Assembly (NCBI GenBank): GCA_017461665.1
Contig: JAFTXI010000030.1
Location: 124,001-188,000, forward strand
DNA: 64,000 nt
Source of the DNA: Bacteroidales bacterium
Lineage (GTDB): Bacteria; Bacteroidota; Bacteroidia; Bacteroidales; F082
Direction of reading: 5' to 3'
Part shown: one piece after another, positions 33,494 to 41,719 of the stretch
Layout: each line of letters starts with the position of its first letter
How positions within the stretch are numbered: the first letter of the stretch is position 1
The notes under the pieces: generated by a model
Seen by the model: only the letters and a program-made list of their open reading frames with translations
What the model was told of the DNA's origin: nothing
Databases searched by the model: none
Program-made: the position numbers and the translations under genes

Positions 33494-35685
33494 ATTCCGT
33501 TGTTGAGATCGCTTAAATCAATCTTGTTAGAAGTAGAGTCTTTTTCGAGAATCATCACTCCCATGATGTTGTAAATCTCAATCTTATTGATGTTTTCTTC
33601 TGTCGTTATGTAAAGATAATCGTCAATAGGATTAGGATATAATTCAAATCTATCTTTGTATTCTTTTATGTCTTGATATTTAATCTCCACGCTTATTTCT
33701 TCAGAAAGCTCCGACTCGTTGTTCTCGCAGTTTGTCATGACAGCGAATGTCACAGTCTCTTCAACGTCGGTTCTATAAATAAATGAAGGAGCAGTTGTCT
33801 CCTCGACAAACTCATTATTGATAAATACAGAATACGACTTAGCATTATCGACAGCGTCCCATGTGAAAGTGACTTTAAACTTGAAGTCGAAGTCGGCGAG
33901 GTCTTCTTCCACGACGGCATTAATATTAATAGGAGCATCGCAAGGAATTATCAACTCGTTTGTTGTGGCGCAACTTTTTTCCGAATGGTCCGACTCTCCG
34001 TCTTCGCAGACGCTTGTCACTGTGTAACAATATTCCGTGTCTGGGTTTAGGTCAGTGTCAACGAAAGATGTCGATGTTGTATTATTGAGCAGCGTCTCGT
34101 TTCTATAGATGTTGAAACTTGTTGCGTTATCGACATTGTTCCAAGAGATGCTGATGGAATATTCGTCTATCGTTGAGGCTGTTACCGAGGTGGGAGGGTT
34201 GCAAGGTGTCACTTCTTCGCCATCAATATTTTCTATTGCTGCGATAGCGTCAACGCAACCAGAACCGGTGTAGTTGTCTTTGTTCTCAGTGAGTTTCACT
34301 GCTGTGTTTTCCAAGATGTAACATATCTCTTCCGGAGTAAGTTCTGGATTTTTTTCTAACATAAGACAAATCACACCTGCCACACAAGGCGCTGCCTGTG
34401 ATGTTCCATCCATTGTCGTATGACCGTTATTGCTATAAGGGTCGGCAGATACGATGCCAACACCTGGAGCCACTATGTCAGGACGTATTAGACCTATCTC
34501 AGGATCGTAAGGATAATCGTTGTATGTGGTGTTTTCCCATGTATAAGGTCCCACTGACGAGAAAGCTGCTTTTTGATTCTGAAAATCTACTGCGCCTACA
34601 GTGATGCTGCACGATGTTCCTCCTATGTTTATCTCTTGGTCGGGATGAATCCATGGTGGAGGACATCCGCCTGGTACTCTGAGATTGTTAGGCACGGGGA
34701 AAGAGATGTTAAGCGTGCCTTCGTTGCCTGCTGCCACAGCCGCTGCTATTCCAATCTGCAAAGTGTTCTCGCAGGCTAAGCGAAGCATCTCTTTCACAGA
34801 AGCCGAGGCATTAGGTATTCCCAACGACATGCTCAGTACGTCGGCTCCGTGTTCAATGGCGAACTCCATACCGGCGCTGATGCTGTTCGCACTTCCATAA
34901 CCGGCGTTGTCCATCACCTTGACGCATATTATCTTTGCATTAGGAGCTATACCCGTCTGCGTTCCAGAGGAACCGTCGCCACAGATGGTGCCGGCACAGT
35001 GTGTGCCATGACCGAATCCGTCTTCAACGTTGTGGTTGTTCTCGTAAGTGTTATAACCATGATTTGGATATTCCTCGCCACCGTCCCAAAGATTGTTAAC
35101 CAGGTCAACGTGATTGATGTTGACTCCTGTATCGATGAGACCGACAAGAATGCCTTCTCCTGTGAATCCTAAATCCCAGACGTCGTCGGCATTGACATGA
35201 GTGATGTTCTGTGTCAATCCTCTATAAGATTCTACTTTCTCCATTTTCTCGTCCCATAAAAGAAACTCATCTTTGTTATATGCGATAGCAGCAACGTCCG
35301 GATGCGATGAGAGTTTGTATATCACATCGCGACTTGCCTCACAGTTGATGGCGTTGACCAACCAGTGTGTTCTGATATTCTCAACGCTGCCACTCTTCGT
35401 CGCTGCTTGAAGAACATTCATCACATCTTTTTGATTAGACTTTGAGAAACGCTTCAACTCATTGACGACAGCTTCTCTTCTCGAGTCCTTGTCTTTTGCA
35501 CTGATAGCAATATTCCTCAAAACATCACAATCAACCTGCGATTTGAAAATGACATTGACACTAATTTTCTCATCGTCTTTCTTATTCATCACTTCAAGCA
35601 ACCCCAGCTCTATCACGAAACTATTTTGTGCAAATCCTAAGGTCGCAATAATCAATAATGTAAGTAGTAATAAGTTTTTTTTCAT
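33433..35685 (-). CDS. Secreted subtilisin-like S8 peptidase with T9SS domain (1)
   Basis: 750 residues. Signal peptide 1-19, an N-terminal propeptide-like region to about 170, S8 catalytic domain with triad Asp185 (VGLIDTGVNINH), His226 (GHGTHCAGTIC) and Ser429 (DGTSQAAPCVAG), one or two fibronectin type III domains (about 490-660), and a T9SS type A sorting domain (about 680-750; YPNPIDDYLYI, LSDLNNGIYFIKI). It would degrade proteins at the surface or in the medium. It is a tandem paralogue of the next gene, 42 bases away, and is probably transcribed with it. The 3' end overlaps a plus-strand ORF judged spurious or degenerate. Confidence 0.9.
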   Translation of the reverse strand: MKKNLLLLTLLIIATLGFAQNSFVIELGLLEVMNKKDDEKISVNVIFKSQVDCDVLRNIAISAKDKDSRREAVVNELKRFSKSNQKDVMNVLQAATKSGSVENIRTHWLVNAINCEASRDVIYKLSSHPDVAAIAYNKDEFLLWDEKMEKVESYRGLTQNITHVNADDVWDLGFTGEGILVGLIDTGVNINHVDLVNNLWDGGEEYPNHGYNTYENNHNVEDGFGHGTHCAGTICGDGSSGTQTGIAPNAKIICVKVMDNAGYGSANSISAGMEFAIEHGADVLSMSLGIPNASASVKEMLRLACENTLQIGIAAAVAAGNEGTLNISFPVPNNLRVPGGCPPPWIHPDQEINIGGTSCSITVGAVDFQNQKAAFSSVGPYTWENTTYNDYPYDPEIGLIRPDIVAPGVGIVSADPYSNNGHTTMDGTSQAAPCVAGVICLMLEKNPELTPEEICYILENTAVKLTENKDNYTGSGCVDAIAAIENIDGEEVTPCNPPTSVTASTIDEYSISISWNNVDNATSFNIYRNETLLNNTTSTSFVDTDLNPDTEYCYTVTSVCEDGESDHSEKSCATTNELIIPCDAPININAVVEEDLADFDFKFKVTFTWDAVDNAKSYSVFINNEFVEETTAPSFIYRTDVEETVTFAVMTNCENNESELSEEISVEIKYQDIKEYKDRFELYPNPIDDYLYITTEENINKIEIYNIMGVMILEKDSTSNKIDLSDLNNGIYFIKIKTDKGTIVKRIVKS

Positions 35686-35705
35686 TCTTTTTTTTATTTG
35701 AGTAA

Positions 35706-35724
35706 GGACGTATGCGATACGTCC
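35706..35724. repeat. 19-bp GGACGTAT palindrome between subtilase genes
   Basis: Perfect palindrome GGACGTAT-GCG-ATACGTCC in the 42-base gap. On the minus strand the preceding TAG of GTAGGGACG is the stop codon of the upstream subtilase. Confidence 0.7.
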
Positions 35725-35727
35725 CTA

Positions 35728-38304
35728 CTATTGTTTGATAATTTTCTTAATGATTTCTCCTTTTTCTGTTTTGATATTAATGAAATATATTCCGTTGCTG
35801 AGTTTAGAAACATCGACATGATTTTCGTATTCGTTGTTTTCATAAACCATGACGCCGGTGATATTATAAATCTTAATCTGTTTTATGTTTTCGTCTGTGT
35901 CGATGAATATCTTGTCGTTTGCCGGATTAGGATGAATTTCCATAACGATGTTGTTTTCGTCTATGGCATCGTCAATAAGTGTCACTGTGATGTCATCTGA
36001 GAGTCCCGATTCTTGTTCTCCGCATAAAGAAGAGATTGCGAAGTTGTGAGTCGTTTCTTCATCAAAACCTATTACGAAAGAAGTCTCGTTGATGTTGTCG
36101 ATTTTTTCGTTGTTAAGATAGATGTTATATGAGTCGGCTTCTTCCACTTCGTTCCATGAGAGTGTCACTTTGAAGAAATGGTCGAAGTCGTTTGTTTCTT
36201 GTTCGACATCGCTTGTGATATTATTTGGTGTCTCGCAAGGAATTGTCGCTTCTATTGTTGTAGCACATTCTTCGGCTGTTGCCAATGAAGTTCCTATCTC
36301 ACACACGCTTCTCACTGTGTAACAATATTCTGTTCCAGGATTTAATCCTGTGTCGATGTAAGAAGGTTCGTTGACGTTGGCTATCAATTCCTCATCTCTG
36401 AAGACTTTGTAACTTACTGCTGTATAAGAGTCGTTCCATGTAAGTTCGATGGAGTTTTCGTCTAAGGCTTCAGCGTTTAAGTTGGTAGGTTTCGAACAGT
36501 TGTTGATTACTTTTATTGAGAAGGAATGGTTCCAGGTGTTTCCGCTGTTTGTAGCGGTGATGTTGAAGTTTATCTCTCTATTGTGCGGAGTGTTTTCTTC
36601 GGCGCGTATAACGAAAGTTCCTGTTGCTGTAGCTCCTACATTCATCACTGGATAAGAAGCGTTGCCATCGATGATGTTCATATATTGGTCGTTGCTTGAA
36701 AGAGTGACGTTGGTGTTGTCCGTTGTCGCCACGTATCCGTTATTTTGTAGTGTCACTGTTATTGTAACGTCTTCGTTAGCAGCCATGCTTTCTGTTGAGC
36801 AAGAGACGAAGTCGATGATAGGGAATGGAGAGCCTTCGTTGATACTCTCTATTGCTGCGAGTGCGTCGATACATCCCGAACCGAACTGGTTGTTCTTTGT
36901 CTCAGAGAGGCTTGTACAAGTTGTCTCTAATGCCATGCTTATCTCAGCCGGCGTGAGGTAAGGGTTCTTTTGAAGTAGCAGACACATCACGCCGGCAACA
37001 CATGGCGTTGCTTGCGATGTGCCGTCGTAGGAGACGTGTCCGTCGGTAGTGCTGAAGTCGAGGGAGACGATGCCGACACCCGGTGCCACCACGTCGGGAC
37101 GTATTAGTCCGATATTTCCAACATAATGATAGTCGTTGAAAGAAGTGCCTTGCCAGGTGGAAGGTCCTATTGAGGAGAAGTTGGCGTAAGCGTTATTATA
37201 ATCGACGGCGCCAACAGCCACGACGCACGATAAAGCACCGGCGTTAGATTGTTGGTTAGGGTGAATCCATGGTGGAGGACAGCTTCCCGGAGTTCTTACG
37301 TTGTTTGGTAAAGGGAAATAATTTAGAGCGTTACCTTCATTACCGACGGCTACTGCTGCTATCACTCCTGCTTCTAAGGCGTTGACGCATGTCTGACGCA
37401 TCATGACTTTTTCTGAGATCTGAGCGGCTGCTATGCCTAAGGAGAGACTCATGACATCGGCGTCATGTTCTGTGGCGAACTCCATGCCTGAGACGATGTT
37501 GTCGGCTGTTCCGTTGCCGTAGTTGTCGAGAATCTTGACAATCATAAGAGTCGCGTCGGGAGCCATACCTGTCGCTGTTCCTGAAGTGCCATCGCCACAG
37601 ACAGTGCCGGCGCAGTGCGTTCCGTGCATATAATAATCCATGGTCTCATGGTTGTCGTCGCGACAGTTGTAACCGTGGTTCGGGAACTCTTCGCCTCCGT
37701 CCCATAAATGGTCGGCGAGATCGACGTGGTTATAGTTAACACCAGAATCTAAGACAGCAACGACGACGCCTTCGCCGGTGTATCCTTCAGCCCATACATC
37801 GTCGGCATTGACATGGGTGATGTTCTCCGTAAGTCCTCTCATAGATTCTACCTTCTGAGGATTCTCGCTGCAAACCAATTTCTTATCTACATCGAGACCA
37901 ATCATGGCAATGTCTTTATGTTCCGATAAGATATAAACAAGTTCTTTTGAGATAGTACAGTTGATACTGTTTGAAAGCCAGTGCGACTTTATCTTTGAAG
38001 CCGTGCCTTTAGATTCAGCGCTTTTTAAGATAGATATCACGTCGTTTTGAGATTTTTCAGAGAAAGCCTTCAACTCTTTCACGACGACATCACGTCTTAA
38101 ATTCTTGTCGCTGATGTTATCGACGCTGCTTCTTAATTCGTCGACATTCATTTCTTCCTTAAAAATAATGTTCACTCTAACAGAAGTGTCACCTTCTTGA
38201 TTTAAGGCTTCTTGTAGTTCTCGTTCAATGATGTTTACATTTTGAGCATTGCTGATGTTGCAAAATAAAAATACAGTTAGTAAAAATAGAAATAACTTTT
38301 TCAT
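35728..38304 (-). CDS. Secreted subtilisin-like S8 peptidase with T9SS domain (2)
   Basis: 858 residues, closely related to the neighbouring subtilase through the N-terminal region and catalytic domain (shared MRGLTENITHVNADDVW-like stretch). Triad: Asp186 (VAVLDSGVNYNH), His227 (HGTHCAGTVC), Ser430 (DGTSQATPCVAG). It carries an extra about 110-residue beta domain after the catalytic domain (around 505-620) absent from the neighbour, then fibronectin type III-like domains and a T9SS sorting domain (IHPNPANDKIFI, VSKLSNGIYFINI). Surface or extracellular protease. The upstream -7 box is unclear (TAAATTCG, about 50 bases upstream, is one base off consensus). It likely leads a two-gene operon. 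Confidence 0.9.
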   Translation of the reverse strand: MKKLFLFLLTVFLFCNISNAQNVNIIERELQEALNQEGDTSVRVNIIFKEEMNVDELRSSVDNISDKNLRRDVVVKELKAFSEKSQNDVISILKSAESKGTASKIKSHWLSNSINCTISKELVYILSEHKDIAMIGLDVDKKLVCSENPQKVESMRGLTENITHVNADDVWAEGYTGEGVVVAVLDSGVNYNHVDLADHLWDGGEEFPNHGYNCRDDNHETMDYYMHGTHCAGTVCGDGTSGTATGMAPDATLMIVKILDNYGNGTADNIVSGMEFATEHDADVMSLSLGIAAAQISEKVMMRQTCVNALEAGVIAAVAVGNEGNALNYFPLPNNVRTPGSCPPPWIHPNQQSNAGALSCVVAVGAVDYNNAYANFSSIGPSTWQGTSFNDYHYVGNIGLIRPDVVAPGVGIVSLDFSTTDGHVSYDGTSQATPCVAGVMCLLLQKNPYLTPAEISMALETTCTSLSETKNNQFGSGCIDALAAIESINEGSPFPIIDFVSCSTESMAANEDVTITVTLQNNGYVATTDNTNVTLSSNDQYMNIIDGNASYPVMNVGATATGTFVIRAEENTPHNREINFNITATNSGNTWNHSFSIKVINNCSKPTNLNAEALDENSIELTWNDSYTAVSYKVFRDEELIANVNEPSYIDTGLNPGTEYCYTVRSVCEIGTSLATAEECATTIEATIPCETPNNITSDVEQETNDFDHFFKVTLSWNEVEEADSYNIYLNNEKIDNINETSFVIGFDEETTHNFAISSLCGEQESGLSDDITVTLIDDAIDENNIVMEIHPNPANDKIFIDTDENIKQIKIYNITGVMVYENNEYENHVDVSKLSNGIYFINIKTEKGEIIKKIIKQ

Positions 38305-38418
38305 TGTACCAGATTAATTAGTATAAAATAAAGACATAATAATATTACCTCGCGAATTTACGTATTTTTTTAGTATGATTGATAGGTAGATTTAATTTTT
38401 TATGTTTGTGTTTAAGGA

Positions 38419-38440
38419 AGACGCACGTCTGTGCGCCTCT
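38419..38440. repeat. GACGCAC palindrome
   Basis: GACGCAC-GTCT-GTGCGCCTC; a shortened relative of the GACG/CGTC palindromes, in the gap between the second subtilase and the propeller protein. Confidence 0.5.
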
Positions 38441-38460
38441 ACGGGAGAGTAAAAGAATAA

Positions 38461-38501
38461 AAAAACAAAAAGGACAGAGGAAAACCTTTGTCCCTCTGTC
38501 C
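38461..38501 (-). terminator. Intrinsic terminator after the propeller/CBM protein gene
   Basis: On the minus strand: 9-bp stem GGACAGAGG / CCTCTGTCC with a 12-base loop, then TTTTTGTTTTTTT. It lies 25 bases after the stop of the gene at 38526-41456. Confidence 0.85.
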
Positions 38502-38525
38502 CTTTAATTACCTTAATGTCTTTAT

Positions 38526-41456
38526 TTATCTAACGCTGACTTTTCTTACAACGATGAGGTCGTTTTGTTGAATCATGAAGAAGTATAAGCCATGTGATAA
38601 TTCTTCAACGTTAACTGTTGCATTTTGAACGTCTGAGATGTTGACGCGTTTTACCAAGCGTCCTGTCATGTCAACGATGCTTACCATAGCTTCGCCGTTC
38701 ATCTCTGTTTGGAAACGAACTTCTGATGAAGCTGGGTTAGGATAGATGCTGAAGTTGACAGCTGCTATCTCAACAACGTTGATGTTACCAACGTGGAATG
38801 TCAATGTCTCTGAGTTTTCCGATTCGTTACCGTTGTTATCTACTGTTGTAACATATACTGAATAGTCAGTGTTGCTTTCAACATCGATTGTTACTTCGTT
38901 GCCAAGTACGCTGTGTGTCACTTCATTAGAATTGACATAGACATTGAAATGGCTGAAGTCGTTCATCTCTGGCATATCCCATCTTACAGGAACGTAGTTA
39001 CGCCATCCCAAGATGTCTTCATCGACGTGGAGGTTCTGAGGAGCTTCCGGTGTTTCATCGTCAACGAAATACTTAAATGTGTCGTAAGCTATAGGACTGA
39101 AAGTATCGACATTGTTGTATGGCCAGTAGGCGTGATATTCAGAACCGCTTGATCTGTAGAACAAATAAACGCTACTTTCATCATTGTCGCTTGGAGTGAT
39201 TTGATAATCTTCGTCCCCGAATTCGAGAACGAACTCAGCTGTTACGTGACCTGCTGCGTCTGAGAAAGCTACTTCAGCGCCATCAACAGTGATGACATCG
39301 CCAACGCTACCTGTGACATAGATAGGACGATATTGGAGGATACCTGTGCCGCCGCTATATTTGAACCAATAGTTACCTTCTGAGTCGTCGGTGTCAGCTG
39401 GATATACGTGGTCGTTGTTGTCGTCGAAGTATAATGCCAAGCAGTCATTTTCTGAGAGTTCTGTGTCAGCGAAGTCTTCTAAACCGATGTACATCTTGTT
39501 GCCGTCTGTCTTGAAATAGAGATACACAGTACCAGCAGGGTCGATACCTTCTGAGATGCCAGAGAAGTCAGAAACGTCAACTTTGAAAGCGTCTGCCCAT
39601 TCGCCGTCTGACAAAGTGCCGTCGATGGTAGGAGCAGCGCCGTTATAAACTTCGATAACTTCTGTGATGAATGCTGTTGAAGCGTAACCTTCTTCGATAT
39701 TTGAATATGGTGTCTCAGCTTCTTCAGAGATGACGGCTGTCACTGCATAGTAATATGTTTTTGTAGGCATTGCAGTCTCGTCTTCGAATGAAGTTGCGTC
39801 TGTTCCTACAGAAGCGAGAACTTCTGTGAAAGCTGCGTTGAGGTTTTCTTTGCGGTATATGTTGTAACCTTCAAATGAATCTTCGAAAGCGTCCCAACGG
39901 AGTTCAACAACGTTGGTAGAACCTTTTGAGGCGTAGAGGTTTTTGATAGGTGAGCCTATAGGTTCCAATGTTGCTTCGATGTTCGCTGTTTCGCCAGCGA
40001 CAATCTCAACAGATATTGTTTGTGCTGAGAAACCTGTCTTAGTGATATTGACGTTGTAAGTTCCTTCTGGTATATATTTGATTGTGAACTGACCTTCAGC
40101 GTCTGTGTATTCATAATAAGAATCGAGGCCTTCGATGGTGACAACAGCGTCGCTGTAGTCTGCTACTTCAGCCAAAGTGATTGTTCCGCTGAGCATACCT
40201 GCTGTTGTAGGTGTTGAGTGAATCATGTACGCAACACCGCCCCAACCCATTTCGTATGAGTGAACGCCTTTACCAGTACCGACACAGTAAGCACCGTCGT
40301 CGCTGATGTCAACAGCGTTGATTGAACCTGGTGAACTGACACCTAAGAACACTTCGCTACTTTGACGACGATAGACTAACATATCGTGTGTGCTGTGATC
40401 CATTGGACCATCGCTACCTACAGCAATGAGGGAACCATCAGCTGTGATGTCGATGAAGTTGACTGGACCGCCTGTTTGTGCTGACCATAAAGGAGTGCTT
40501 GAGTAGTTGTTGAATGCGAAGACGTAACCGTCATAACCGTTGCTGACGAAGCCTAAAGTACCCAATGCTATTGTAGAACCGTCTGCTGATACAGCGCAAC
40601 CATAACCCCAGCAGCTACTTTGACCTGGCATTGAAAGATTTGCTTTCCACACTTCTTCGTATTTCTCGCCGTTCCATTTGTAGAGGTAACCGCTTCCGTT
40701 GAAGTCGCCCCATGCCATATATGTTCCGTCATAGCTTAATGCAGGAGCCTGCTTTGGACTGTTTTGATAATAGTAAATGTCATCTTGGATGATGTCACCT
40801 ACCTCGGTGTCCAAAACGTAAAGAGTGTTGTTGCCTGAACATGTGATGATGATTTTTGATTCGTCGTCCGATACGTTGAGACCGGTTAAGCCTGAAGGTA
40901 ATGATGTTACCCATTCTGGTGATGATGAGTTGATATCGTAATAGGCTATGTTGCCGCCATTTGAATCATACATTACATAAACACCTGTTCCAGCCTCATT
41001 GACTTTAACACGGCATGTGATACCGCTGATGTTAATAGTGTTTAACTCGTTACCTTGAGCATCGAGAAGTATCACTTGGTTATCTTCCATAATGGCGACG
41101 AGTGAACCTGATTTGTTGGCACTCATGCTTGGCCAGTCGGATAATGTTGGGAACTGCCATGCTGTGCTGCCGTCAAATGCAAATGTCTCAACGCGAGTGT
41201 CATTGGTTTCCCATCTGACGTATGCGTTGTTAGATTCTTCTGCTAAGAATGCATCAATGCCGATGCCGTATTCTTCGATCCTCTGCCAGATAATTTCGGC
41301 ATTACTTCTTGTTTGATGATTAGATTTAACAGATGTGAAATCTGTTGAGGAAATTTCTTGTACTCCTTCTGGAGTGACTACTGTTTGTACGCTTCTCTGA
41401 GCGCTTGCGCCGAAAGCCATTGCTAAAAGCGCAATAGAAAATAAAAACCGTTTCAT
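38526..41456 (-). CDS. Large secreted T9SS protein: beta-propeller, CBM9-like and Fn3 domains
   Basis: 976 residues from ATG 41456 (MKRFLFSIALLAMAFGASAQ signal peptide; a longer frame from 41546 runs through the leader hairpin and is rejected). Region about 60-400 has repeated short strands with GxLVAIMED, SADGSTIALGT and TADGSLIAVGSD motifs, like a WD/PQQ-type beta-propeller. About 415-490 is a carboxypeptidase-regulatory-like domain (AEGQFTIKYIPEGTYNVNI). About 495-590 is Fn3. About 595-790 resembles a CBM9-type domain (APTIDGTLSDGEWADA, YLYFKTDGNKMYIGLED). A second Fn3 and a T9SS sorting domain (IYPNPASSEVRF) finish it. No catalytic motif was seen; probably a surface binding or adhesion protein. 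It has its own promoter with a 115-base leader. Confidence 0.75.
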   Translation of the reverse strand: MKRFLFSIALLAMAFGASAQRSVQTVVTPEGVQEISSTDFTSVKSNHQTRSNAEIIWQRIEEYGIGIDAFLAEESNNAYVRWETNDTRVETFAFDGSTAWQFPTLSDWPSMSANKSGSLVAIMEDNQVILLDAQGNELNTINISGITCRVKVNEAGTGVYVMYDSNGGNIAYYDINSSSPEWVTSLPSGLTGLNVSDDESKIIITCSGNNTLYVLDTEVGDIIQDDIYYYQNSPKQAPALSYDGTYMAWGDFNGSGYLYKWNGEKYEEVWKANLSMPGQSSCWGYGCAVSADGSTIALGTLGFVSNGYDGYVFAFNNYSSTPLWSAQTGGPVNFIDITADGSLIAVGSDGPMDHSTHDMLVYRRQSSEVFLGVSSPGSINAVDISDDGAYCVGTGKGVHSYEMGWGGVAYMIHSTPTTAGMLSGTITLAEVADYSDAVVTIEGLDSYYEYTDAEGQFTIKYIPEGTYNVNITKTGFSAQTISVEIVAGETANIEATLEPIGSPIKNLYASKGSTNVVELRWDAFEDSFEGYNIYRKENLNAAFTEVLASVGTDATSFEDETAMPTKTYYYAVTAVISEEAETPYSNIEEGYASTAFITEVIEVYNGAAPTIDGTLSDGEWADAFKVDVSDFSGISEGIDPAGTVYLYFKTDGNKMYIGLEDFADTELSENDCLALYFDDNNDHVYPADTDDSEGNYWFKYSGGTGILQYRPIYVTGSVGDVITVDGAEVAFSDAAGHVTAEFVLEFGDEDYQITPSDNDESSVYLFYRSSGSEYHAYWPYNNVDTFSPIAYDTFKYFVDDETPEAPQNLHVDEDILGWRNYVPVRWDMPEMNDFSHFNVYVNSNEVTHSVLGNEVTIDVESNTDYSVYVTTVDNNGNESENSETLTFHVGNINVVEIAAVNFSIYPNPASSEVRFQTEMNGEAMVSIVDMTGRLVKRVNISDVQNATVNVEELSHGLYFFMIQQNDLIVVRKVSVR

Positions 41457-41525
41457 AGAATAAAAATTAGTTAATAAATAGGATAATAATAACCGATAAT
41501 TTTTTTCAATAGTAAATAAAATAGC

Positions 41526-41544
41526 GGGATTCGAGAGAGATCCC
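41526..41544 (-). other. Leader hairpin upstream of the propeller protein gene
   Basis: GGGAT / ATCCC 5-bp stem with a 9-base loop in the about 115-base 5' leader between the -7 box (41578-41585) and ATG 41456. A role in mRNA stability or regulation is possible but unproven. Confidence 0.3.
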
Positions 41545-41577
41545 ATGTTGTTTCATGATTCACATCAGAATGTTCCG

Positions 41578-41585
41578 CAAATTTA
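41578..41585 (-). promoter_or_regulatory. -7 promoter box of the propeller protein gene
   Basis: Minus-strand TAAATTTG matches TAnnTTTG. It implies a leader of about 115 bases, unusually long for this window. Confidence 0.55.
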
Positions 41586-41652
41586 TGAAATTTGTTTTGA
41601 AATAAAACAATTATTTGGAAAATTTTTACAAATATTTTAATCATTTTTAAAT

Positions 41653-41687
41653 AAAAAAAGACAGGAACTCAAAACTGAATTCCTGCC
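41653..41687 (-). terminator. Intrinsic terminator after the DPP4 gene
   Basis: Minus strand: 11-bp stem GGCAGGAATTC with GAGTTCCTGTC (two G-U pairs), 6-base loop, then seven T residues. It is 32 bases after the DPP4 stop. Confidence 0.85.
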
Positions 41688-41719
41688 TTTCTATATTACC
41701 TTATTATATATTTACAGAA

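Noticed and set aside
41457-41546. Extended N-terminus of the propeller protein
   Set aside because: Encoded by the leader with a hairpin; MKRFLFSIALLAMAFGASAQ from 41456 is a proper signal peptide.
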